The position numbers and the translations under genes are program-made. Source: Mycoplasma sp. 1578d (GTDB lineage Bacteria > Bacillota_I > Bacilli_A > Mycoplasmatales > Metamycoplasmataceae). From it: a stretch of DNA of 64,000 nucleotides. A model generated the notes under the pieces. That model did no database searches and was not told where the DNA came from. It saw only the letters and a list, made by a program, of their open reading frames with translations. The DNA lies in the NCBI RefSeq assembly GCF_024582695.1, contig NZ_CP102081.1, positions 806,001 to 870,000 on the forward strand. The letters are read 5' to 3'. This document shows positions 1 through 9,772 of the stretch, piece after piece; within the stretch, counting starts at the first letter, position 1; each line of letters starts with the position of its first letter.

Positions 1-1389
1 AGTTAATATAAAGCTCTTCTGGAGTGTTAAAAGTATCTCCTTTTTGAATGTTGCTTGAGCCATCACCACGAAGAATCATGTTTGTGGCGGCTAGTGTGTA
101 CATTTCAGCATTTAATTCAACACCCAAAAGTCTTTTCTTTTTAATTTCGAGAATTTTGTTTTTAGCTTTAGTTGTTCCTTTACCGTATTTTCGTTCAGCA
201 CTATCAATCATCATGTTCATACTACTGATTAAAAATCCCCCCGAACCAGCCGCTAAATCCATTACCTTATTTTCTTCGCTAACATTTATAATTTCAGCCA
301 TTAACTGAGTAATGTAAGGGGGTGTAAGAACAATTCCGATTTCTTTTCCGTCTCCATAAGCATATTTTAAAAACTCTGAATACATTTCTCCAACAATATC
401 AATGTTGCGAGAAATATTGTTAATTTGTTTGAAAATGTATTCATAAATAAAAGTAAAAATTTGTTTATTTTTGCTACTTTTAAATGGTAGAAAATTAGAA
501 ACTAGTTCGTCACTATCAATGAGCAAATCTCTTTGCTTATCTTTTGAAATTTCCGAAAACGAAGCTAGCATAAGCTCTTTTTTATCACTGTCAATATTTC
601 TTTGATTTAAAAACTCTTTAATATGTCCAACAATCATTTTTCCATCACGTTGATCAGTTTCGGGTGAATGTCCTTTGAGCTTATCAGGAACCAATCCTTC
701 TAATAGAGATGAACCATCATCACGAATAACATCCTGCATTGATAAAAGCATTCCTGAAACATATAAAACTCTTTGTGAGGCTGTAATACTAAGATTGTGC
801 ATTAATTTATTTAGCTTAGTTGAATATTCTTTTAATATTTTCTTACTACTGATGATTAATTGGTGTTTTTCTTTTTCACTTAAGATTGCATCTTCATAAA
901 AATTATCAAAGGTTTTGTCGTTTTCAAGAAAACCTAGATTAGTGTATTGAGACATTAATTTTGCGATTTTCATTGATGGACCATGTACATAATACACCTG
1001 TATTTGTGCATCTTCATCGCTATTACCTGCTACACCAATAGCAATAACTTCTTTATAAAGATTGCTTTCTATCATTTCTTTGGCATAATACAATGCCCCA
1101 TTGACAGCAAAGTTTCGAATTGAACTAGCATCTTCGCTAATTCCTTCTTTGTTTTTGTCAATTAATTTTTTAGAATAAAGCTTATTCTCAAAAATAACTG
1201 GAATTTTGTATTTCTCTATGTGTAAATCAGGTTCACCGACTCCGGTTTTATTTTCAGTTTTTGAACTTCCGCAAAGTGCATCCCTCATACGCTTAGACAT
1301 AGAAGAAGAAACATTATAATCAATTAGCTTTCTAATTGATTTTTCACATAATCGTTAACATCATCTTCTAATGTTCATTTTTTAATCAT
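1..1389 (-). pseudogene. N6-adenine DNA methyltransferase, probably type IIG-like; frameshifted and cut by window edge
   Basis: The reading frame runs leftward from ATG 1389 and leaves the window, so the C-terminus is missing. It shows the SAM-binding motif DLAAGSGGFL near 240-300 and a TPPYIT stretch just before it, typical of HsdM-like N6-adenine methylases. The N-terminal part has G-x-EPDLHI followed by VIFENKL (about 1200-1240), the D...ExK spacing of a PD-(D/E)XK nuclease, so it may be a combined restriction-modification enzyme. After 21 codons (MIKKWTLEDDVNDYVKNQLE) the frame hits a TAA; adding one T to the TTT run at 1329-1331 (an A in the gene) restores NQLEKLIDYN. A later in-frame ATG at 1300 could still give a product lacking about 30 residues. 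A -10 TATAAT lies about 40 bases upstream of the ATG. Family assignment is good; whether it is dead, switched off or a sequencing error is open. Confidence 0.75.
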
Positions 1390-1448
1390 TTGGACTCTTT
1401 AAATTATTAATATTGATTAAATGTTATTAATTATATTTTATAAAGAAT

Positions 1449-1483
1449 TAAAAAAGTGCTTTATGAAATTAAGCACTTTTTCT
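1449..1483. terminator. orphan terminator-like hairpin
   Basis: AAGTGCTT and AAGCACTT form an 8-bp stem with a 9-base loop, flanked by A-runs and T-runs so it could work in both directions. It lies between the divergent starts at 1389 (minus) and 1622 (plus), where no gene should end. It may insulate the two promoters or be left over from a lost gene. Confidence 0.45.
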
Positions 1484-1505
1484 GTAAATTTAACTAATAT
1501 TTTGT

Positions 1506-1535
1506 TTCAATTCGATCGAAATCGATCGAATTGAA
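1506..1535. promoter_or_regulatory. GATC-rich palindrome, putative operator (copy 1)
   Basis: Two perfect 13-base arms (TTCAATTCGATCG and its complement) are separated by AAAT. A near copy lies at 3434-3461 in front of the oxidoreductase gene. It sits about 50 bases upstream of the TATAAT at 1587-1592 that probably serves the lipoprotein gene. No T-run follows, so a protein-binding site is more likely than a terminator. The regulator is unknown. Confidence 0.5.
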
Positions 1536-1621
1536 AATCATTAGAATGAAATAAACGTTTTTTATTATTAAAATAAAAAATAATAATATAATATTAGAAA
1601 ATCAATATGAAAGGCATTTAT

Positions 1622-2092
1622 ATGAAAAAATTATTTAAAGGATTAACTATTTTACCAATTACATTAATTCCTACTGTTATTGCTATGTCTTGCGAAACAA
1701 AAAAAGAAGAACCAATAAAGAAAGTAGAAAAAGAGAGTAATTTAATCGAAGACTATGAAAAACCAAATCCAACAGTAAATGATTTAAAAAGATTTTATCA
1801 AGCTTATGTCAGAATAATGTCTACAACAGGTTTTCTTCAAAAAGATAAAGAAGGAATTATAAGACAAGAATCTTTAGAACATTACTTTGGAGTAAATTTT
1901 GACAAAAAATTTGATGAATTCCAAGACAAAAGAGATAATGAGAAACTAAGTACTTTGTTAGATATTTTTACATCAATAAAAATTCCTTCAAATGCTTCAG
2001 AGCTTTTTATAAAAACGATTATAGAACCTTATTCAAAAGAAAAAATCGATCTAATTAAGAAAACAATAGCTGAAAATAAAGAATTAGAATAA
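1622..2092 (+). CDS. small lipoprotein of unknown function
   Basis: The predicted product is 156 residues. It starts with a type II signal peptide (MKKLFKGLTILPITLIPTVIAMSC) with lipobox AMSC, so the cysteine would be acylated and the protein anchored outside the membrane. The mature part is short, hydrophilic and lysine/glutamate-rich, with no domain I recognise. I chose ATG 1622 because AAAGG lies 7 bases upstream; an ATG at 1607 in the same frame is less likely as it would put extra residues before the signal peptide. A -10 TATAAT is at 1587-1592 and a palindromic operator candidate at 1506-1535. A hairpin terminator follows. It may belong to the same regulon as the oxidoreductase gene at 2208-3305. 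Confidence 0.75.
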   Translation: MKKLFKGLTILPITLIPTVIAMSCETKKEEPIKKVEKESNLIEDYEKPNPTVNDLKRFYQAYVRIMSTTGFLQKDKEGIIRQESLEHYFGVNFDKKFDEFQDKRDNEKLSTLLDIFTSIKIPSNASELFIKTIIEPYSKEKIDLIKKTIAENKELE

Positions 2093-2139
2093 AGAAATTA
2101 ATATTTACAAAAGAAATAGTAAATATATTTTGTTTAATT

Positions 2140-2178
2140 TTCAGTTGTCGGCAATTTGCTGAACAACTGAATTTTTTA
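2140..2178 (+). terminator. rho-independent terminator
   Basis: TTCAGTTGT pairs with ACAACTGAA (9 bp) and is followed by TTTTTT, 48 bases after the lipoprotein stop codon. Confidence 0.65.
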
Positions 2179-2207
2179 TTTCGAAAAATGAACATTTTTA
2201 ATTTTTA

Positions 2208-3305
2208 TTAATCTTTAATTTCAAATCATCCTGGTGTTTTTTGAATTTTTTCTCACATTAAATCTGGTAGTTTTAATTCCTTAACTTTCTTGCAAGAAAG
2301 AGCATGTTCAATTTGATCTTCATTCCCTGAAAGAGTTTTTTTAATTCAATCTGGATCAGTAATTAAAACTTGTCCTAAAGCAACCAAATCAGCTCCTAAA
2401 TTTAAAACTTGCTTTGCTTGATCTGGCGTTTGAATTTGTCCAGCACTAATTAATGTTGCACGTTGATTAATTTGTTGAGCAAATAATTCAACATAAGTTT
2501 TTTCATATCCTTGAGGTTTTGATTGATATGCTTGAAAAAGTGATGTATGAATATAATCAACTCCTAAATTAACTAATTTTTCGGTAAGTTGTAAAGTATC
2601 GATAACTTTTAACCCATTTTCAATTGGTTCATCTGGAGAAATCCGGTATCCGATAATAAAGTCTTTTTTATTTTCTTGCTCAACTACTTGTTTAACTTGT
2701 TTTACAATTTCTAAAGCAAAACGCATGCGATTTTGTATGCTACCACCTCATTGATCGTTTCGTTTGTTAAAATAAGGTGATAAAAAGTTTTGAATTAAAA
2801 ATCCATGAGCTCCATGTATTTCAATTCCATCAAATCCGGCCTGAATTGCTCTGCGGGTTGTGTGCCCAAAATCTTGGATTATTTGTTGAATTTCTTGCTC
2901 ACTTAATTCTCTAACTTTTAAATTGCTATTTGCTGGAGCTACATTACTTGCAGAAACAATATCCTGAACAAGCTTAGAAGGAGCTTTATTTCCCGCGTGG
3001 AAAATTTGTAAAATAGCTTTTGCTCCACCTGCTTTAGTTACTTGAGCTAATTGACTTAAACTAGGGATAAATTTATCGTCATATCCGGCAAATTGATTGG
3101 TAAATCCAATTCCGTTTTCTGAAACAAAGGTACATCCAGTGATTAATAATCCAACTTGGTTATTTCTATGTTTATAGTATTCTATCTCTTGATCAGAAAT
3201 GGTTAAATCATCATTTGAAGAATAAGTAGTCATAGGTGCCATTGCAATTCTATTTTTAATAGTATGTTTATTTGCTAAATTAATTTGAGAAAAAAGTTCC
3301 TTCAT
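2208..3305 (-). CDS. NADH:flavin oxidoreductase, old yellow enzyme family
   Basis: This 365-residue protein is an FMN-binding TIM-barrel ene-reductase of the YqjM/NamA type, which uses NAD(P)H to reduce activated double bonds or quinones in the cytosol. The conserved HGAH pair is at residues 164-167 (IEIHGAHGFL), followed by the usual LSPYFNKRND segment, and MAPMTTY near residue 22 fits the flavin site. The C-terminal barrel strands (LISAGQI, LGADLVALGQVLI) bind the FMN phosphate in the family. Three internal TGA codons must be read as Trp. ATG 3305 has AAGGAA upstream. It stands alone, with a promoter, an operator-like palindrome and a leader hairpin in front. The physiological substrate cannot be told from sequence. 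Confidence 0.9.
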
Positions 3306-3347
3306 TTTGTTCCTTATTTTGTGTCTTTTGGTAAAAAATAAATAAAA

Positions 3348-3396
3348 AGATTATTAAACCTAAAAGCATACAATTGTAATATTACTAGGTTTAATA
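3348..3396 (-). promoter_or_regulatory. leader hairpin upstream of the oxidoreductase gene
   Basis: On the minus strand TTATTAAACCT pairs with AGGTTTAATAA, an 11-bp stem with a loop of about 23 bases, followed by TCTTTTT. It lies between the likely -10 boxes and the start codon, so it is transcribed as leader RNA and could act as an attenuator. I see no match to a known riboswitch class. Confidence 0.4.
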
Positions 3397-3409
3397 ACTG
3401 CTTTTCTTG

Positions 3410-3426
3410 ATTATAAATAAATTATA
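3410..3426 (-). promoter_or_regulatory. promoter -10 region of the oxidoreductase gene
   Basis: Two TATAAT boxes occur on the minus strand, at 3421-3426 and 3410-3415. The operator-like palindrome 3434-3461 lies directly upstream and would overlap the -35 position, which fits a repressor site. Confidence 0.5.
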
Positions 3427-3433
3427 CTTTATT

Positions 3434-3461
3434 TTAATTCGGTCGAAATCGATCGAATTAA
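3434..3461. promoter_or_regulatory. GATC-rich palindrome, putative operator (copy 2)
   Basis: The arms TTAATTCGGTCG and CGATCGAATTAA with an AAAT centre match the site at 1506-1535 in all but the outer bases and one inner mismatch. It overlaps the expected -35 region of the oxidoreductase promoter. Confidence 0.55.
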
Positions 3462-3485
3462 TTCTAACTAAATTACTATTATTTA

Positions 3486-3517
3486 AAAACGAACAAATTC
3501 ATTTTGTTCGTTTTTTG
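3486..3517. terminator. terminator of the mal transport operon
   Basis: ACGAACAAA and TTTGTTCGT form a 9-bp stem with A-runs and T-runs on the two sides. It closes the minus-strand operon that ends at 3530 and could also stop transcription arriving from the left. Confidence 0.7.
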
Positions 3518-3529
3518 TGGTTTTTATGT

Positions 3530-4147
3530 TTATGCAATTGGTTTGAATTTGCGTTTTAAAATAATGTCTTTGCTTAAAAACCCATATTTTAAGCGTGAAT
3601 TAATTAAAATAATCATTATTGCAAAGGAAATAAACATTGAAGCTCATGCAAGTGAATAATTGATCCGGTCGCTAGATTGGGTAATATTAACATTTCTTCC
3701 ACTAATATTAACTGTTCGAGCAATGGTAAGCTCAATTGGTTGGAGCGCAACAATAAAGAAGATCATCACAAATGCAATAAGTACAAATCAAACATTATAT
3801 CTAATGATTTTATTTCCATTAAAACGATTGCTAAATAGTCCGTATAAAGCAAGACTTGATAAGAACACACTAATTAAAAGAGAACTAATAGCAATTGAAA
3901 CTAATACTAAAAAGATGGTTTTAAGTTGAAAACTAGTTGAACGTTGATCTAAAATTGTAGCAAATTCAGCTTGACTTTTATCCTTTAGTTCATCTTTTAA
4001 TCGTTCAGTTAATCACTCTCGTTCAAATGTAATTCGACCATAAAATTTGCTAATTAACAATCCAAGCAAAATTAGAACAACCACACCAAAAATAAGTGAA
4101 ATTAACACTAAAATTTTCCGTTGTTGGTAGTTAACAAATCAATTCAT
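3530..4147 (-). CDS. four-helix membrane protein at the end of the mal operon
   Basis: The product is 205 residues with four predicted membrane segments, near residues 12-32, 74-100, 113-131 and 167-185. A charged stretch (FEREWLTERLKDELKDKSQAE) lies between the first two. No known domain is recognised. Its ATG overlaps the malK stop codon (TAATG), so it is translationally coupled to the transporter ATPase and is probably a co-expressed accessory of the sugar importer or an unrelated passenger. A terminator follows directly. Confidence 0.7.
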
Positions 4148-5364
4148 TAGTTAATTCTTTTCTGAGTAACTTTATCAAAAATATGGACACGAGAATTATC
4201 AAATTTGAGTTGGATTTTTTGATAAAGTTCATACTCTTCGTTGTTTGGTGCAGTAATAATAAACTCTAGTGTTTCATTAATTTTAGCTAAAATTAATTGA
4301 TCTTTACCAATTAGCTCAATGTTAAAAACAATTGCTTGAGTGCTGTTTTGCTCATGGATTGACGAAATTTTAATATCTTCACTTCTAAATCCGACCACAA
4401 GTTCTTGGTCAGGGTGCAGTAATGAAGCAGTTTGAGGATTAATTTCAATGCTTAAACTTTTATCACTTGAAACTAGTTTACCATTTTCAAAAATTGCGTC
4501 AAATGTGTTCATAGTTGGTGAACCGATAAATTTAGCTACGAATAAATTAGCTGGTTTAAAGTAAAGTTCTCTTCCGTTTCCGCTTTGTTGAATTGAACCA
4601 TCGTTAAAGACAACAATTTGATCACCCATAGTCATAGCTTCAAGTTGATCGTGAGTAACGTAAATACTAGTGGTTTTGAGCAATCTATGAATAGAAACAA
4701 TTTCTCTCCTCATGCTTTCACGTAATTTAGCATCAAGGTTTGAAAGTGGTTCGTCCATTAAAAAGACCAAAGGTTTCCGCGAAATTGCCCGACCAATAGC
4801 TACCCTTTGTCTTTGACCTCCAGATAGGTCTCTTGGTTTACGATATAAATAATCTTCAATTTTGAGAATTTTAGCAACATCTTTTACCCGACGATCGATG
4901 ATATCTTTCCGTTCTTTAGCAATTCTAAGCCCAAACGAAATGTTGTTATACACGTTCATATGTGGATAAAGAGCATACGATTGGAATACCATAGCAATAT
5001 TACGCTCATTAGGAAGTAAGTTATTATATCTTTTATTATTGAATAATAAATCTCCTGAAGTAATTGAGTTAAGTCCGGCAATCATTCTTAATAAGGTAGT
5101 TTTACCACATCCACTTGGGCCAAGAAAAATACAAAATGAACCTGGTTTGATTTCTAAATTAATATCCTTAAGGGTGTATTTTTCGTTTCCTTCATATTTT
5201 TTTGACAAATTAACTAGCTTAATATGAGCACCATTGTTAGTGTTGGTAATTTCACCTAATTGAGTGATCATTTTATCAAGATCAATTGTTTCAAAGTTAT
5301 ATTCTGGATCAATATGTTCATTTGGTTGAGATACGTGCGATTTTTTAAAAATATTTTTAATCAT
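4147..5364 (-). CDS. malK: sugar ABC transporter ATP-binding protein (MalK/MsmK type)
   Basis: This 405-residue protein energises import by the MalFG permease. Walker A GPSGCGKTT is at 82-90, the ABC signature LSGGQRQR at 180-187, Walker B ending in DEP at 204-206 and the H-loop His at 238. The C-terminal ~130 residues form the regulatory/TOBE domain usual in carbohydrate importers of the MalK/UgpC class. The first ~45 residues are an extra hydrophilic extension compared with typical MalK (about 370 residues). It starts 2 bases after malG ends and its stop codon overlaps the start of the next gene. The exact sugar is inferred from the neighbouring amylase. Confidence 0.93.
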   Translation of the reverse strand: MIKNIFKKSHVSQPNEHIDPEYNFETIDLDKMITQLGEITNTNNGAHIKLVNLSKKYEGNEKYTLKDINLEIKPGSFCIFLGPSGCGKTTLLRMIAGLNSITSGDLLFNNKRYNNLLPNERNIAMVFQSYALYPHMNVYNNISFGLRIAKERKDIIDRRVKDVAKILKIEDYLYRKPRDLSGGQRQRVAIGRAISRKPLVFLMDEPLSNLDAKLRESMRREIVSIHRLLKTTSIYVTHDQLEAMTMGDQIVVFNDGSIQQSGNGRELYFKPANLFVAKFIGSPTMNTFDAIFENGKLVSSDKSLSIEINPQTASLLHPDQELVVGFRSEDIKISSIHEQNSTQAIVFNIELIGKDQLILAKINETLEFIITAPNNEEYELYQKIQLKFDNSRVHIFDKVTQKRIN

Positions 5365-5366
5365 AA

Positions 5367-6314
5367 TTATCCTTTAACAGCTCCTTCTGAAAGTCCTCCA
5401 ACAATGAATTTTTGCAAATACATAAATAGTGCAAACGCTGGAATTGAAGCAAGGAGCGAACCAGCTAAATAAGCTCCAAAGTTAATGTGTTTTGGTTCGG
5501 TTTCAATCAGAGTGAGTAATCCAACAGCTAGTGTTTTGGTTTCGTTTTCAAAAAGAACAAATCTTGGTAAGATAACGTCAGTAAACGGAATTAAGAACGA
5601 TCATAATGCCACCATAATTAGTGAAGGTCTAATTACTGGAAGTAAAATTTTAAAGAACAATCCTCAGTTTGTACATCCATCCACTTTTCCTGAATCATCT
5701 AATTCAGATGAGACTGTATCTAAATAACTTTTAAGCATAAAAGTGTTGGATGAAATCGCTCCACCTGTATAAATAACAATGAGCATGTACACAGGATTTG
5801 CTCCAAGTGCAGTTCCCATTTTAACAATAATAAATAAGGTAATTAGCGATGAAGTTGCTGGAATCATTTGTAAGAGCATAATAATTGCCAGTGAATATTT
5901 AGAACCGGCAAACTTAAAGCGTGAGTATGCATATGCATTTAATGCCACTCCGGATGTTGCAAAAATCATAGTTAGTCCAGCGATTAAAAGAGTGTTTTTA
6001 TATCAAGTTCCAAACAAACTTCGTGGCGAAGTGAATAAGTAATTAAAATTATCAAGTCCAAACTTAAATGGAACAATAGCAATAATCCGTGGGTTGTTAA
6101 CGTTAAACGATGCGGTAATGAGCGAAAATACTGGAAATAAGATAATAATTGCTCAAAAAATAAGCACTAAGTAGTTAATAAATAAGAACAAGATTTCCAT
6201 TGGAGTTGGTGCTTTAGTATCCGATTCATTAAAATTAATTCTTTTTAATGGTTTCTTACGGGGAGTAGTATTAATGCTGGAATGAATTGGTTTAAAAAAT
6301 CTTGATTCAGTCAT
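5367..6314 (-). CDS. malG: sugar ABC transporter permease MalG
   Basis: This 315-residue inner-membrane permease has about six membrane segments. Its EAA loop (VDGCTNWGLFFKILLPVI), which docks onto the MalK Q-loop, is near residues 214-231. Three TGA codons are read as Trp. ATG 6314 lies 3 bases after the malF stop, with AAGGAGAG upstream inside the end of malF. It forms the transmembrane channel with MalF. Confidence 0.9.
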
Positions 6315-6317
6315 TGC

Positions 6318-9278
6318 TTAATCTCTCCTTGTAATTGTTCGAATAAATCCTCTTGCTGAGACAGCAATAGTCATCAATGAAGCAAGAGTAGTAAGAGCAG
6401 CAGCAAACGCTTGATCACTTTCAATTTTAATAGCTCCTTGAGCAATTTTAAATACTCAAGAAATAATAATGTCAGTGGTTCCTTCTTTAAATACAGTTGC
6501 ATCTAAGTATTCTGGACCACCACCAGTGAACAAGCTGATTGTAGTAAAGTTGTTAAATGCACCAACAAATTGTCCAATTAACATTGGTGCAATCATTGCC
6601 AGTAATTGCGGGATGGTCAAGAATCAGAACAAGTGTCGACCTTTGGCCCCGTCAATTGAACCGGCTTCATAAATATCTTTTGGTATTGATTGTAAATTAC
6701 CAGTTACTAGCATAAAGATTCATGCGTATGAAATTCATGTTTGAATAAGAATTACTAACACTCTAACTCTAAGCACATTGTCAAATAATCAGTTGATTGG
6801 TCGCTCGATCAGACCGAGTTTTAGGAATATAGCGTTGAAATATCCTGTATCCCCACCAGCAAATGAATTTTTAAAGAAAGTCACGGTAATAAAGACTGGA
6901 ATGGCTCAAGGAATAATGTAAATTAAACGGAAAATCTTTTTCCCTTTAAGACGGTTATTGTTGACTAAAATAGCAATTGCAATTCCTAATACTACCGGTA
7001 ATAGTGTTGAAAAGATGCTTCATACTATAGTTCATGAAATAACTCTATAAAGCGAGGTAATGAGACGGTTCTCTCTAAAAATTCATCATAATCCTCATTG
7101 TTTCAATCCAACTCATGACACTTTTTGGGTTACTGGATCATGTAAGAATCCAAAGTCAGTAAAGGAAATTAAAATAGAAGTAATAACAGGGGTTGCAACC
7201 ACAAAAAGCATCAGCACTCATCCAAATAATGAGATCATTCAAGGGAAACCACTAGTGTTGAGTCAGCGTTTAGTTGATGATCATTTACTTGGTCTGAGTC
7301 CGTGTTGAAGTGCAATAGCTACTCTCCGTGCTCCAATTGCTGAAATGGTAAAATAAATCAGCGTAAACACGAGCAGAATAATTGAAACTACACCACCAAA
7401 AAGGTAATAACGAGCATCAGGCAAGATTCCTAATTCGACGTTTCGAATATTAGCTCCTAGGTCAATCAGTCCAAAGACTCCACCAATCTTATCTCAGTAT
7501 GCTCCAAATGAAAACGGAACAAATCCTGCGTAAAATAGTACTGAAAAGGCGAGCATAATAGCACCTTTGGCATATTGTTTAAATCAGATTAGCTCTGACA
7601 ATCCAGGGAGAATAAATCCAACAATTGAAGCTCAAATTCTAATGTGTTTAATACATTCGGTGGGGATTGATTTTTGAGCTTCGTTGATTTTACTTTCAAA
7701 GATCTTTTTATCAATCTTCATTTCTGCTTTACGTCTGAAATAAAGGGTTCATAAAGTGTTTTTAATCCGTGACACTTCATTGTTTAATTTAGTGTGATTA
7801 ACCGCTTCTTTATAATTAATTTTAGCTTCAATTTTTAAGTTTTTATACGCTTGTTTTGAAATTGCTTTAGATGCAAGCTTTTCTTTAATTGTTTTTAAAG
7901 CGTTCTTGTAATCTACTTTAGCTTGAGCAATTGACTTTTTAAGTTTTTCGTACTCTTGAGCTTGTAAATTATTTGCCTTCATAACTGACTTTTGACCAGC
8001 AGCTTGGCACTCTTCAAGTAAAAATTCAAGTCGAGTTTTGTTCAAATCACTCGAAAGTGTTTGATAAGCATTTCCTGATTCAATATCAAATAAACCATTA
8101 TAAGTGTGGGCTTTTAACAGCTGACCCTTTTTAATTAAGAACTGTCCTTTGTAAAAATGTTTGATAATTTTTTTGGTATATCTTTTGTTAACAAATCCCC
8201 TTACTTTTGACACAATCACATTGAACATAAGGTTTTGTTCATTAGTAAATTGTGCTTTATATGAATCTAGATTTTGTTCATTGAGTTCTGGAAGGTCTAA
8301 AATGGTTTTTGTTAGGTAAATGGTGTCTTTTTGTTGCGAATCAGCAAGAAAGTATTCCATTTTAGCAAGCTCTTGTTGATATTGAGCTTTGAGTTGAGCA
8401 ATTTGCTCATTAGCTGTTTGTTTGTGACTTTGCATTAAAGCAATATTGTGTTGTTCTTGATCAACAATTTGACTTTTATGCTCATTTATGGCTTGATTAA
8501 ATTGTTCTTTCTTTGCTAAAATTGCTTGTCGATTAAGTTCAAATTTTTCATTATACTCATATTCAGCTTGTAGAATTCTCTTTTTATAGTCAAGCTTGAT
8601 ATTGTATCTTTGAACTTTATATTCTTTTTTCAAAGCATCTTGTTGATTTAAAAATTCTCTGTAATATTTTCTTTTTTGGTTTTGAAGAAATTCCCGTTTT
8701 TCATTAATATGTTCAACAAATAAACGAGTCACTATATCTGAATTATTGGGAGTAGAAAGATTAAAGTAATTATTTTGTTTTTGTTTGAGAGCTTGTTTAA
8801 ATAAGCGATATTTTTTGAAAAGTTTTTCTTCTTCAATCTTGGTATCTGCTTGTAGTTTTTTTAATAATTGCTCTTTAACTTCTAAACTATCATCAGTATC
8901 TTTAAGTGATTTTTGGAAATCTTTAACATACGCTATGAGTTCTTTTTTCTTAGCAATAATTTTATTAAGCTCAAATTTAACAAAATCTTGATACGTATCA
9001 GTAAAGTTTAAGTTTTTATATGATTCTTTTAAAACTTTAACTTTATTAATATAAGCGACTCGATGACTGGATAATTCACGTTTTAAGTTGGCTTCAAGTT
9101 TTGAACGAGCACGTAAAAATAAATCTCGTTCCACTTTTTGCTGAAACTTTAGTGAACTGAACATACGTTCAATTTTCACTTTAGCAATATGCTTATATGC
9201 TTTTAGCGTTTGTCCACTTTGTGGGACAATCGGATCAAATTCTTTGTTATACCAGTTATATAGTTTTAATTGTTCCAA
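6318..9278 (-). CDS. malF: MalF permease fused to a large N-terminal coiled coil
   Basis: One frame of 986 residues runs from 9278 to 6318 once about 20 TGA codons in the C-terminal half are read as Trp. Residues ~510-986 are a MalF-type permease: at least eight hydrophobic segments and an EAA loop (EAGSIDGAKGRHLFWFLTIP) near residue 875. Residues 1-~510 are highly charged, rich in K, E, Q and N, and look like a long cytoplasmic coiled coil followed by a short linker with a C-terminal basic segment. Usual MalF proteins are about 300-520 residues. The start is TTG 9278, chosen because AAAGGAGGT lies 5 bases upstream; no ATG competes. The domain could tether the transporter to other proteins, but that is inference. 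Confidence 0.88.
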
Positions 9279-9280
9279 GC

Positions 9281-9772
9281 TTACCTCCTTTTATGTTTAA
9301 TGTTTTGAATCATTTCGTAACGAGCAACTTTTCGTTTAATGATTAATTTAATGGTGTATCACAGCATAAAAATGCTGAGTAAGATTGCAAAAATTGAGCT
9401 AAAGCTTCCAAAAATCTTTTGCATGGTGTTTATTTTATCAAAATCACTCAGAAACGGTACAAAGGCCATCCCAATAAAAATGACAGCTCAAAATATAAAA
9501 AAGATATAGCCTGCTTTGATTTTATGTCTTAAAAAATAAGAATAAGCACAAAAGAAGACTATAACTAAGGAATTGGTAATATAAGACAATAACTTAGCGA
9601 CTTTTATATTGTCAAGTTCATTTGCAGAAAGTTTGCTCAAATCATTATCAACAAAGGTTGATAAAAGTCAAAACATCAACGAAATTGTGATGATTGCACA
9701 AAATGATAGCAGAATATAAAAGTCTCTTTTTTCTAAATGTAATTTTAGTTTTATGTTGCTATTTCTTATCAA
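9281..9772 (-). CDS. four-helix membrane protein of the mal operon
   Basis: About 163 residues with four predicted membrane helices (near residues 16-35, 62-82, 90-110 and 125-150). No domain is recognised. The start is uncertain: the frame begins inside the end of the upstream lipoprotein gene and the first usable codon is TTG 9772; the first ATG is about 40 codons later and would remove part of helix 1. Its stop codon lies 2 bases before the TTG of malF, and the malF ribosome-binding site AGGAGG is formed by its last codons, which implies coupled translation. It is probably a transporter accessory by position only. Confidence 0.6.

Noticed and set aside
5039-5727. Plus-strand frames opposite malK and malG
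   Set aside because: Antisense to well-defined ABC transporter genes and without ribosome-binding sites.
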